From Amoeboradix gromovi (lineage: Eukaryota; Sanchytriomycota; Sanchytriomycetes; Sanchytriales; Sanchytriaceae), in assembly GCA_018985225.1 (NCBI GenBank), contig JADGIF010000135.1, positions 1 through 18,042 of the forward strand: DNA of 18,042 nucleotides, given 5' to 3'. The position numbers were made by a program, and so were the translations under genes. Below are positions 8,982 to 17,292 of the stretch, in pieces; positions within the stretch are counted from its first letter, which is position 1; every line of letters begins with the position of its first letter. A model generated the notes under the pieces. The model had not been told where the DNA came from. It saw only the letters and a list, made by a program, of their open reading frames with translations, and made no database searches.

Positions 8982-9370
8982 CTAACTCGTTTTTAAGGTG
9001 CTCCATACGGAGGAAGTGCTATCATTAATAAAAGATCTTCTATTATACCAATTTTCTTTCATTGATGGTATTCCTCTTTTTAAAATAAAAGTAGAAGACT
9101 CTGCATCTCGTTCAAACATGAAAGGTCTTTGAGCATCTAAGCAAAAGGTGCATTTTCTTAGACGGTATTCTTTTCTAGAGTCATTTTGTAATGTTATACT
9201 AACATCATTACTCTTATCTATTCTAGTTTTTACAGAGTTATAGTGATATTTTATTTGAAATAAAGATTGGATGAAAGAGTAAGATAATAGCTGTACAGAA
9301 TATTTATTTTCCTTTTATACTCGTCAACTCCGCAACTAGCTGAATGTCCACTCGCCTCTTAAATAATGCT
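8982..9370 (-). pseudogene. Decayed second copy of the left-edge gene
   Basis: The upstream half of this stretch is a close relative of 1-164 on the minus strand. Relative to that copy it lacks 23 bases spanning the start codon (near 9366) and 31 bases near 9305, which shift the frame. Downstream of the second deletion one frame stays open for about 110 codons: NKYSVQLLSYSFIQSLFQIK, then NDVSITLQNDSRKEYRLRKC, a CTFC pair, and KENWYNRRSF, ending at TAG 8984-8982. This shows what the rest of the intact gene should look like: a small basic protein with one CxxC. A 27-base GTATGG...GAGTTAG segment (9008-8982) could be an intron leading to a further TAA at 8948-8946, but it lacks the usual ending. 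Lack of any ATG and the frameshift argue for a pseudogene. A relocated start is possible but not visible. Confidence 0.7.
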
Positions 9371-9424
9371 CCAAGTTGTTACTGAAAGTTAGTCCAGTTT
9401 TTATATTTGATGTCCCTTTTGTTT
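9236..9424. repeat. Dispersed segmental duplication, copy 2
   Basis: Direct-orientation copy of 1-248 with two internal deletions (31 and 23 bases). Its right boundary falls at TTTGTTT, inside the FAB1 stop codon (9423-9425), so the duplicated promoter piece directly abuts the end of the FAB1 coding region. Its left part merges into the pseudogene body. In copy 1 the same boundary lies just upstream of the NUP54 start codon. The promoter half of copy 2 therefore has no gene to drive on its right and would point into the 3' end of FAB1. Confidence 0.9.
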
Positions 9425-12400
9425 ATTCTGGTGCATCAATCTGTTGTGCCGATGTAGTTCTCTGAATTTGCGAATTACAATATTTGTCCGGTAGTAATAA
9501 CAAATATTTTTCCACACAATCCCTAAATCTTTTCTTGTACTGCTTAGGTGATATTATCGTTGGTTCTCTATTCTCCCCAATTAAGCTCCCTCCCTTCTCC
9601 TTGAACACTGTCTCTAATTTCTTATCCCAAGTATATGTCCTAATAAAATCTACTACTCCTATAACGAGATCATTCGTATCTTGTACAATGCCTATAAGTA
9701 TTGAATAATCCATGACATTCTGGCTCTGCAAAAACAAAGTGTCGTTCCATATGCTGGCTCTAATAACTTTCTTGGCGTGTTCTCTTATAAACAAGGGATG
9801 TTCTTGCATGCTTTCAATTAAATTTTCATCATAGAGAACCGGTTTGCTGCTATCTACATGTCTGTTTCTAAAACTACCTTTCAGATCAAATATTTTATTT
9901 ACTTTGCAGTTATAGAATATGTTTTCCATAACCACTACATTTAACTTGTTTGTTTGACCAGTTGTAGTATTTTTGTAGTTTATTTTATAGCATCCAAATA
10001 TCTTGGCCAATACCGTTGGTAATGCATACAAAGTAGCCCTACTCATGTATTCAAAGTAAAATGGTGCAAATCTTAAAAATGCTTCAAATTCATGTCTAGG
10101 TAAACTTTTTATTATAAACCTCTCATCAAGAGTTTTTAGGAACCATGACTTGCTCTTCCCTCCGACATTCTTCATCTCTTCACTTTTGATTAATGATGTA
10201 ATGTACCAGGTTTCTATCTCGCAATTTGTTCTGATTACCCTGAATTGTTTAGCATAGTAGATTGTTAAATCGAGTTTAATCTTGCCTGTGTTCTCTGTTA
10301 TTCTGGCATGATGTTGGATGTATAGTTTGTCATCATATTTGTCCATCGGAATATCCTCTTCCAGCTCGCTTTGCATCATATTCTTAAATGCTTGTAAGTC
10401 CTTCTCAATGTCATCTGGTATAGCCTGCAGTTGCTCGATGTACATCTTATGGTTCAGTCCAAATGCAATAACGCTAGTTATCTCCTCATCCAATATCATT
10501 ATGCTACTATCGGGAGAGTAATACTCGTTGTCGCTTAGACGGATTTCTATTTTATCCAAAACAATATCCATCATGAAGCTGCTAGGTTTAACATCATCAT
10601 CGTCATCGTGCAAAGGGTATTGTTTGCCCAATTCTGGCAGATGCAAAACTTTGGTATCTAAATCTGCATCTGTATCCACGTCTGCATCAATTTTGCCCAT
10701 GGTGTTCAGTATATCGCTCTCTAGCTCATCTACAACGTCCATCAGGTGCTGTCCTGGAGAATGTCCCAGTTTAGGGAACGCTATCATTACCCTGTTAGTA
10801 TTGGTTGTCGTGTACCTGTTATAGCTCTTATTATAATACTTTGTAGGTGCAAATTGATTGCTGTAATCATGAATCATTTTCAACAACCTGGCCGTTGTTG
10901 GCGTAGTTGTTGGACTATTTGTAGTAGGAGTGCTACTATTAGTTTGCAAGGTCAAATAGAGTGTCAACTTGTTTATAATCTGGTTCCACTCTTCTGCCTT
11001 GTTATACAAAACATGCATGTATTTACACACACTGTTTACATCATTCATTTCACTGTTCTTGTACACAAATTGCAAATCCATAAGCGTGGTTGCGCATTCT
11101 ATCCTAGCCTTGTGAATCAAATCATAGAATTCTAATTGACATTGCTCTACCAACTCAACGTTAATTCGACTGATTAGACTTGCAAGATTATTGTTGAGAT
11201 GCAGATTCAAATCAGCATAGAACTGTATGCATTTGTCTTTTATGATGCGCGTAGTTTGATTTTTGAGCACATGGTGCAGCTGTAAATTGAATTTAGGTTT
11301 GATGTCGGGGATAATGACCCTGAATGGGTGTATCTTACTGGTGTGGAACCGAATCAAACAGCTGTCAAATAGAAAGTACTTGTCATGCAGCTGCATAATA
11401 TTATGATCGCAGCACGAATACCAAGACTGGTTATAATACAGCAACTCCAGGTACTTGCCAAATGAGTATTTCCACGTTAAGTCATTCATTAATTGGATTT
11501 TGGAACGTGTAAGACATAAAGTGCATATGGTGTACATTTCTATAACTCCTGGAGGGCTGGACTGAATGCTAATATTTGGGGTGGAAGGACTAGCGGGTGG
11601 TGTACTGCTTCCAGAAGGTATTTTGGTACTCGAAACACTGATCTTATAATTGTTGTGACAATAACTCTTGTTTATTGAATCTGACTTACTTTCGAATACC
11701 ACATCTTCTATATACTGACCAAGAGTAGTATCTGTAGATGTAAAATAATCAATGTGCAGCAACTCTGGGGGCTTTAGGTGATTACTTGCCATAAACAACA
11801 CGTATATGTTAAGGTGATATAAAGGGCTCGGTTTAAAGTCCATCTCCAACACCGAGTTAATGTTTGATTTGATTCGATCAAATTGCTTGATGAGTTGTAT
11901 GTCAGTATCGGGTCCATCAATTCCCGCTAGTACCATGTTTAAGTCGTGTTTATATTGATTGAGCAAGTTAGGTATTCCAAAATGAACATTAGGACTGGTT
12001 GAAATCAAGTTATTGTGCGCCTCTATTTTGCGATATAACAACGCTTGCAATTCAAGCACTTTGTCTAATGTGATAGTCGATGAAGACAAAACAGGCTGGT
12101 TGTTGTTTATTATCAAATTATCAGATTTAAAATCAAATGTTTCGCAACTTGTAGATTCTACAACGTGAGCTTCCAGATCAAGTAGCAATGAGTGCTCTAA
12201 TCTCAATGAATAGGCAGCTAGTATTAAATACTTTAATGTCTTTTTGACGTTTGAATGTGGCTCAATGTTGGGCCAGTGCAATAATATAGTGCAACCGCTT
12301 TTAGATTTACAGTGCTTTAGAAATATCAACGATTTCTTGTTTCCACTTTTATAATCAACTACCATTTCGACGTTAAATGAACCGCAAGTGCCCAGAGTAG

Positions 12401-13523
12401 GGTTCAGGGCCAATCTATCAATACTAGTAATTATATCAGCATTGGTAATGCGACTGATGTCTTTGATAACTTTTAACTTCACTTTATAAATCAGGGTAAT
12501 GTTTAGCTGTAGCAGCATATCAACAACTAGTCTACTAACAGAATCACTGCATATCAGAATGTTAGGCCCTAAAGACGCTATGCGTTGCACAAGCTTTGTT
12601 AGAAACTCCTTTTCCAAGTGAAGTAGATTTTCTAAGCTCGTAAATTCTTTTTTATAAAAGTTAAGTGGAAATGCAACAAGAAGGATGTTAGGAGCAATGA
12701 AAGAAGTTTGCATCCTATTGTGAGCAATGTACTTTGTGAAAACATAGGCGTCTATCACTTGCGATTGTTGGAAGCCACCAAGACAGGATTTGATCTTGAT
12801 AACTTCACGAATATCAGTGACATTAGGCAGATCCACCATCTTACTGGCCATCCAAGATATATCACAAGCAATTTTAGAACTTAAATGTGAGTTGAACAGT
12901 TGAAAACCAAGAGCTGAAAGATGGTGTTTACTTATGTCGTCCATATCATTGGGGTCATAAACTGATGAATGAGAAGAGATGGACCTTCTTCGCAGAGAGA
13001 TGTTTGACCTGCTGGAAGCCGATCTACGTAGTTGAAGGTCGTATGTGATAACTTCAGGCTCATTAACATTTTGAAACGACAAAAAAGGTTCAGAAGTATC
13101 ACTACCGCTGTCACTACTATAAACATCAAACGTCTCAACTGATGAATTGCGATGCAAGGAAACAGGCATTACACCTTGCTCCACTATAGGCTTTGGTATG
13201 TTACGAAAGCATTCTAAGCAAATGCGAACAGGCCCATTGAATCCAAACTGTGAACCAGGTATATGCAGGGTGCATGTATGACAATATATCCTGCCGCAAA
13301 GCCTGCAATGGTGTTTCCTTCTAAAAGTGGTGAATTGGTTGTTGCAAGAGAAACAATAGTCAATCATTTCATCGTTAACCCAGAATGAAGTGTCTTCTGC
13401 TTTTCTAAATATAAAGTTGCGCAACGTTTCTTTATTTTCCTTTTTTTCCTTGAGGATTTTGACTTTGCTTAAGAGATCCCGGACAGAGAGTTTTCTGTTT
13501 AATCTTTGGTTAGAGTTAGACAT
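9423..13523 (-). CDS. FAB1: 1-phosphatidylinositol-3-phosphate 5-kinase (Fab1/PIKfyve)
   Basis: Makes PI(3,5)P2 from PI3P on endosome and vacuole membranes. 1366 residues in one uninterrupted frame. A FYVE zinc finger at about 44-108 shows WVND (48-51), RRKHHCR (68-74), RICLEC and all eight zinc-binding cysteines (57, 60, 73, 76, 81, 84, 102, 105), so PI3P binding should be intact. A chaperonin-like domain at about 236-420 (REVIKIKSCLGG, LLVAFPL, LGTCGSF) is the Fab1/PIKfyve-specific module for Vac14-Fig4 assembly. A cysteine-containing region lies in the middle. The lipid kinase domain at about 1110-1345 has the ATP-site lysine in FIIKS, DLKGSFRNR (from 1213), NVMDYS (near 1270), VVDFIRTYTWDKKLE (near 1291) and the substrate-loop region PTIISPKQYKKRF. 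The protein is shorter than yeast Fab1 (2278) or human PIKfyve (2098), and no DEP domain was seen. The 3' end abuts the segmental duplication. Confidence 0.95.
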   Translation of the reverse strand: MSNSNQRLNRKLSVRDLLSKVKILKEKKENKETLRNFIFRKAEDTSFWVNDEMIDYCFSCNNQFTTFRRKHHCRLCGRIYCHTCTLHIPGSQFGFNGPVRICLECFRNIPKPIVEQGVMPVSLHRNSSVETFDVYSSDSGSDTSEPFLSFQNVNEPEVITYDLQLRRSASSRSNISLRRRSISSHSSVYDPNDMDDISKHHLSALGFQLFNSHLSSKIACDISWMASKMVDLPNVTDIREVIKIKSCLGGFQQSQVIDAYVFTKYIAHNRMQTSFIAPNILLVAFPLNFYKKEFTSLENLLHLEKEFLTKLVQRIASLGPNILICSDSVSRLVVDMLLQLNITLIYKVKLKVIKDISRITNADIITSIDRLALNPTLGTCGSFNVEMVVDYKSGNKKSLIFLKHCKSKSGCTILLHWPNIEPHSNVKKTLKYLILAAYSLRLEHSLLLDLEAHVVESTSCETFDFKSDNLIINNNQPVLSSSTITLDKVLELQALLYRKIEAHNNLISTSPNVHFGIPNLLNQYKHDLNMVLAGIDGPDTDIQLIKQFDRIKSNINSVLEMDFKPSPLYHLNIYVLFMASNHLKPPELLHIDYFTSTDTTLGQYIEDVVFESKSDSINKSYCHNNYKISVSSTKIPSGSSTPPASPSTPNISIQSSPPGVIEMYTICTLCLTRSKIQLMNDLTWKYSFGKYLELLYYNQSWYSCCDHNIMQLHDKYFLFDSCLIRFHTSKIHPFRVIIPDIKPKFNLQLHHVLKNQTTRIIKDKCIQFYADLNLHLNNNLASLISRINVELVEQCQLEFYDLIHKARIECATTLMDLQFVYKNSEMNDVNSVCKYMHVLYNKAEEWNQIINKLTLYLTLQTNSSTPTTNSPTTTPTTARLLKMIHDYSNQFAPTKYYNKSYNRYTTTNTNRVMIAFPKLGHSPGQHLMDVVDELESDILNTMGKIDADVDTDADLDTKVLHLPELGKQYPLHDDDDDVKPSSFMMDIVLDKIEIRLSDNEYYSPDSSIMILDEEITSVIAFGLNHKMYIEQLQAIPDDIEKDLQAFKNMMQSELEEDIPMDKYDDKLYIQHHARITENTGKIKLDLTIYYAKQFRVIRTNCEIETWYITSLIKSEEMKNVGGKSKSWFLKTLDERFIIKSLPRHEFEAFLRFAPFYFEYMSRATLYALPTVLAKIFGCYKINYKNTTTGQTNKLNVVVMENIFYNCKVNKIFDLKGSFRNRHVDSSKPVLYDENLIESMQEHPLFIREHAKKVIRASIWNDTLFLQSQNVMDYSILIGIVQDTNDLVIGVVDFIRTYTWDKKLETVFKEKGGSLIGENREPTIISPKQYKKRFRDCVEKYLLLLPDKYCNSQIQRTTSAQQIDAPE

Positions 13524-14422
13524 GTTTCAAAATATATATATTTTGGGACTGACTTTGCGAAAATGGCCCCAACTACAAGCTGGAGATTTACCTGCAAGAC
13601 TACCTCATAGCACTAGCCCATTCAGATGTTTTACCACCTAATTTGATTTCATGCGTAGTTGAATAACTATGTGCATGTTTATATTGATAGCAGCGTTGTT
13701 ATCCAAACAGATGCTTTGGTATAGCGTTGACCCGACCAAACACTTCGAGCGATATTATGTATGAACATGTTCTCTTCAACTCTTGCTCGCAGAAAACGCA
13801 TAGCTTAACTGTTTTGAACTCAGCAACGATAATAGCTTACAGTACTCTGCCAATAGTAAATCAGCTTTACTGCCGAATTTCTGGTGACGAGATTCTTGCA
13901 GCCATCTCCCAAGTAAATCGCTCTATCTTTCCACTCGTATATTCAACAATGAGCCCTCCTCAACTAAAAGAATCTTGTGATGTACACTCAAGGAGATATA
14001 ATGCAGGAATAAGCGATAAGATTGTTAAGCCTCCCAGCACTATGTCTATGATCGACTACTTGCTTCACAAATAACTTGATTGTCAGATTTCTCATGATTT
14101 TTATAATGCTTGTTGTTCGAGTTGCATGGAGACCGAAAAGATCGGAATGCAGTTTGTTTTGTTGTAATGGATCTAGGATGGTGACGCAATTCGGAAAATA
14201 CTAATAGAGAACTGCTACTTATGCTATACATTTTTGAACCAATTTAAGATGTAACTAACGTAAAAGAAACAAGAGGTATGGCTATAAGTACTGAAGCTCT
14301 ACTATAAAGCAATTAAGAGGTACTCAATTCATTATCAAACATCTACCGAGGGTGCTGTCAGGTCTTGGCTAAGTCATTCCCCCAAGGTTTGTCTCAATTT
14401 TCATCAACACAAAGGAGAGAAT
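13524..14422. other. Gap between FAB1 and NSE4
   Basis: This 899-base stretch must contain the divergent FAB1 promoter and the NSE4 promoter. It holds one open stretch on the plus strand (13691-14074, listed separately) and an open stretch at 13553-13654 in the same frame. The part from 14075 to 14422 shows no convincing gene, tRNA or repeat on either strand; a short minus-strand ORF near 14046-14231 looks spurious. Confidence 0.4.
13757..14074 (+). CDS. Hypothetical protein, possibly the last exon of a longer gene
   Basis: An ATG at 13757 opens 105 codons (MYEHVLFNSCSQKT, then IISGDEILAAISQ-like segments and a tail PPSTMSMIDYLLHK), and the frame is open back to 13691. An open length of 128 codons is unlikely by chance at this base composition. 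The same frame is also open at 13553-13654 (NGPNYKLEIYLQDYLIALAH, then SDVLPPNLISC). The two parts are separated by exactly 36 bases (13655-13690) that start GTAG, end GATAG and contain every stop between them. That resembles an intron, but it is longer than the others and lacks the TAAYTTAG ending, and no ATG begins the upstream part. I do not recognise the protein. The final residues loosely resemble a PCNA-binding box without the glutamine, which is not enough to assign a role. Confidence 0.4.
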   Translation: MYEHVLFNSCSQKTHSLTVLNSATIIAYSTLPIVNQLYCRISGDEILAAISQVNRSIFPLVYSTMSPPQLKESCDVHSRRYNAGISDKIVKPPSTMSMIDYLLHK

Positions 14423-15307
14423 ATGGAAGCCAATGCCAAAGGAACAGATATAGCACCATCGCATCCAGAAAGGGTTACTATTTCAGATATTAAAGAGAGT
14501 CTAAAGAGAGCAGAGATCAATCTCGAGGCAAATAGAACTACTTACGAAAATGAGCCGGAGTATCTATTGGCAAGTGCTAATATCTGTATGGATTATCACA
14601 ACAAGTCACAATTCGCAGATATGGGTGCAGAGGTTCTGAACGCTAGGGTTTTTGCCAAGTTATCAGAAGCCACCAGTATTGGTGTGTCCAACTTAAAGAT
14701 GGGAGATACTGAAATTAAACCCCAAGATTTGGGATTATTATACTCAAGTATGGAAAATTCAGAGTTCGGACTACACATAAATAAAACCAGAATGTATCTT
14801 TGTGATCACATTTGGAAAAACGTTTTCTTGGATAGGAACTCAGAGCCTGCAAATTCCAAAATTAAATCTTCGCAAGGCAATAAAAAATTGGATCTTCAGA
14901 GTGAAGTCGACGAGGATAACATGCAGGAGACAGCTGAATCAATTACGAAGGATAATTTCTTCATAGAGTCTTCTCATTATGTTAGAAAAGTTAAGGAGTG
15001 TCTTCAAATTCACGCCGTGCAACCTATATCCTTGTTTGATTTTGCATTCGACCCTGAAAGCTTTTCCAAGACAGTTGAGAACTTGTATTATATTAGTTTT
15101 CTTGTTAGGGATGGGAATTGCAAAATTACACAAACGGATGATATGATTTACATTCAAAACAGTATGTCCAAGGCTACAAAGGATGACTTTAGCAAAGGAT
15201 TTAAGAGGAAGTCATTTATTTTAACTCTAGAGACTCAGCAGTGGAGAGGAATTATCAGCAAATATGGAATTGAGTCCTCCATTATACCCAGCAATTTGGA
15301 TAATTAG
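14423..15307 (+). CDS. NSE4: Nse4, kleisin subunit of the SMC5/6 complex
   Basis: Nse4 bridges the Smc5 and Smc6 heads and, with Nse1 and Nse3, supports DNA repair and replication-fork stability in the nucleus. The 294-residue protein is close to the size of fission yeast Nse4. The C-terminal domain carries the family signature at 200-231: QPISLFDFAFDPESF, KTVENLYYISFLVRDG, corresponding to FxFVxDPxSFxxTVENxFxxSFxVRDG in other species. The tail (QQWRGIISKYGIESSIIPSN) aligns with the winged-helix end that contacts the Smc5 head. The N-terminal part (LEANRTTYENEPEYLLASAN...NARVFAKLSEATSIG) matches the helical kleisin region that binds Smc6 and Nse3. The very N-terminus is shorter than in many relatives. 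The stop lies only 7 bases from that of the convergent GPI1 gene, so the two transcripts probably overlap at their 3' ends. Confidence 0.9.
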   Translation: MEANAKGTDIAPSHPERVTISDIKESLKRAEINLEANRTTYENEPEYLLASANICMDYHNKSQFADMGAEVLNARVFAKLSEATSIGVSNLKMGDTEIKPQDLGLLYSSMENSEFGLHINKTRMYLCDHIWKNVFLDRNSEPANSKIKSSQGNKKLDLQSEVDEDNMQETAESITKDNFFIESSHYVRKVKECLQIHAVQPISLFDFAFDPESFSKTVENLYYISFLVRDGNCKITQTDDMIYIQNSMSKATKDDFSKGFKRKSFILTLETQQWRGIISKYGIESSIIPSNLDN

Positions 15308-15314
15308 GAATCAT

Positions 15315-16079
15315 TCAGTAAACATTGGTTCTTTTCAATCTAACAGGTATCCCTCTTAGAAATTCGTGCAGCGTTATTGATTCCTTTTTGTTGTATAAAC
15401 TAAACTTTATTAACTCAATTTCCATGCTATTTACACTGCGAACAAAGTGCCTCTTTATCATGCTTATCGATGGATAGCATGAAAAGAATACAACCTCCCC
15501 AATTTCTTCTTTACATTCGAATTGAGTTTTCAAGAGAGATATCAAAAAGGTTGCAGATAACTGAAGGAACAAGAACTCAAACAACACATACACAGAGTAC
15601 AAATAAAATACGAGTACAGTCGGAAATGCTTGCAAAAACGGAACAAATATTATGGTGCCCAGTACGAGTTGATCAGTTTCAAAGAATTGAGTTTCAGTTC
15701 TATTTTTGAGAATGTTATATCTTTTAGATCTAAACAACAAGGACAGTGAATATAAAGCAGTTACAAACAGCCTATATATTCTGGCCATCACTATATAGAA
15801 CAAATAGTGACCAACGTATATCAAAAACAACAACTCAACAATGAATATCAAGCCAAAATCAAAACCAAGTAGAAACCCAATGTTGAGTATATCAACGTGT
15901 TCGGGAGTATATGCCGTACTCCATTTAAACAAGTTCACAAAGAAAACACTTAGTTCAGTATTTAATTTAATATTAAACGGATTGTTACCCAGATATTCCA
16001 TAGCATATTCATGATGTACTAATGAGTATGACACAGGAAAGCTAAAATACATCATCCAGCCTAAAATAAAATTTATCAT
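15315..16079 (-). CDS. GPI1: Gpi1/PIG-Q, subunit of GPI-GlcNAc transferase
   Basis: Gpi1 (PIG-Q) stabilises the ER membrane complex that transfers GlcNAc to phosphatidylinositol, the first step of GPI-anchor synthesis. The 254-residue protein has several hydrophobic helices and the diagnostic core at 115-160: LFRSKRYNILKNRTE, ETDQLVLGTIIFVPFL, FPTVLVFYL, matching the family pattern FRGKKxNxLRxRxD...DQLLLGTxLFT...LPTVLVYY. Upstream, NPFNIKLNTEL matches the NPAGLKLNxxL entry motif. Yeast and human proteins are about 580-760 residues; here only the conserved membrane core is present and the long N-terminal extension is absent. The start is the ATG nearest the divergent GCN5 promoter; no upstream exon was found in the 71-base gap. 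Confidence 0.82.
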   Translation of the reverse strand: MINFILGWMMYFSFPVSYSLVHHEYAMEYLGNNPFNIKLNTELSVFFVNLFKWSTAYTPEHVDILNIGFLLGFDFGLIFIVELLFLIYVGHYLFYIVMARIYRLFVTALYSLSLLFRSKRYNILKNRTETQFFETDQLVLGTIIFVPFLQAFPTVLVFYLYSVYVLFEFLFLQLSATFLISLLKTQFECKEEIGEVVFFSCYPSISMIKRHFVRSVNSMEIELIKFSLYNKKESITLHEFLRGIPVRLKRTNVY

Positions 16080-16150
16080 GGTAATAACCCGTGTGTTTTA
16101 ATGAGCTTTTTATCAACAGTAAAATTTAGGGGTATTTTAACACTTTTGGT
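16080..16150. promoter_or_regulatory. 71-base divergent promoter between GPI1 and GCN5
   Basis: Only 71 bases separate the divergent GPI1 and GCN5 start codons, so both promoters and leaders must fit here. The sequence contains AT-rich runs (tttttatcaac, taaaattt). No specific factor site was identified. Confidence 0.45.
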
Positions 16151-17237
16151 ATGAGTCAGTCGACGGCACTAATATTTCAAGATGAGATAGACTCTGAAAG
16201 CGTTAGATTTGTGCACTGCACCAATGATGGAACTAAATCCAGTATTATTCTTTTGAACGCTCTTAAAGCCATATTTCAAAAGCAACTTCCAAACATGCCT
16301 GGCGCTTACATCAGCAAAGTGGTTTATGACAGAAGTCATAACAGCATGCTCCTGCTAAAGAAGGAAGACACTGTTATCGGCGGAATATGTTATAAACCAT
16401 TTTTGCATCGCCGATTTGTTGAAATAGTTTTTGCTGCTGTAAAATCGAGCGAACAAGTCAAAGGGTACGGTTCTGCTATAATGAATCATTTGAAGACTCA
16501 AGTTAAAAATCTGGGGGATTATAGATATTTAATCACTTGTACTTCACGTTAACTTAGATGCAGACAATTATGCTATTGGGTACTTTAAAAAACAAGGATT
16601 CACCCAAGACTTTGGAGTACTTGACGAAAGGGTATGGAAAGGATACATCAAGGACTATGAGGGCGCTAATCCAATGGTTTGCGTTTTGATCCCGAAAGTC
16701 GATTACCTTGCAATAAAAGAAGATTTAGAAATTCAAAAACAAACACTGGACAACATTATATGTCAAATATCCTCACAAAAGACTAGGTATAAGGGCTTAG
16801 ATTTCAGTAAAGGACCTATTGATCCAATGCTTATACCCGGTGTCAGAGAATCAGGTTGGACCAAAGAGATTTCTGAAAACCACGCCATAAAATCAAAAAG
16901 AGTAAATTTGAACCTGTTCATGCAACTTTTAGACGATCTCAGGAACCACCACTCTGCATGGCCATTTACGAAACCTGTGGATGGAAATACAGTAAAGGAT
17001 TATTACACTTTGATAACAAATCCAATGGATCTTGAAAAGTTAGCATCAAAAGTAACAGGAAATGAGTATATTAGCATCGAGGCATTCAAAAGAGATGTGC
17101 AGCTGATATTTGATAATTGCAGACTCTACAACAGCAAAGACACTGCGTACTACAAGTGTGCTGTTGGATTAGAGAAATTTTTTAATGAGCAATTAATAAA
17201 GAGAGGTAAAAAGGAAGAAATAGCTGGACACAAATAA
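16151..17237 (+). CDS. GCN5: Gcn5 histone acetyltransferase with bromodomain, two exons
   Basis: Gcn5 acetylates histone H3 lysines as the catalytic subunit of SAGA/ADA-type coactivators. Exon 1 is 16151-16538 and exon 2 is 16558-17237, for 355 residues. The GNAT domain covers about 20-180: RRFVEIVF with the general-base glutamate at 91, the acetyl-CoA loop QVKGYGSAIMNHLK (102-115), YADNYAIGYFKKQGF (130-144) and VWKGYIKDYEGANPM (155-169). A linker with IDPMLIPGVRESGW (217-230) is typical of Gcn5. The bromodomain at about 245-342 has the WPF shelf (264-266), the PMDL turn and the acetyl-lysine-binding Asn321 in RLYN. It is shorter than yeast Gcn5 (439) and lacks the animal PCAF N-terminal domain. 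Codon 130 (Tyr, T|AT) is split by the 19-base intron. Confidence 0.96.
16539..16557 (+). other. 19-base spliceosomal intron in GCN5 (phase 1)
   Basis: The sequence is GTACTTCACGTTAACTTAG. It interrupts a nearly invariant Gcn5 motif. Joining ACT T to AT GCA GAC yields T-Y-A-D-N-Y-A-I-G, identical to the yeast sequence at this point. Any other cut leaves a frameshift or a missing residue. Unspliced, the frame stops at TAA four codons later (CTSR), inside the catalytic domain. Confidence 0.95.
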
Positions 17238-17292
17238 GTAAATACCATTTTAAATTTATTAAATTGATCGGGTTTTTGTTTCCAAACTTAGA

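Noticed and set aside
13522-13641. Plus-strand ORF starting with an ATG that overlaps the FAB1 start codon
   Set aside because: Only about 39 codons beyond FAB1, no recognisable content, and no splice donor that would link it to the downstream open frame.
14094-14131. TTCGAGTTGC motif that resembles a tRNA T-arm
   Set aside because: No acceptor stem, D-arm or anticodon arm could be paired upstream.
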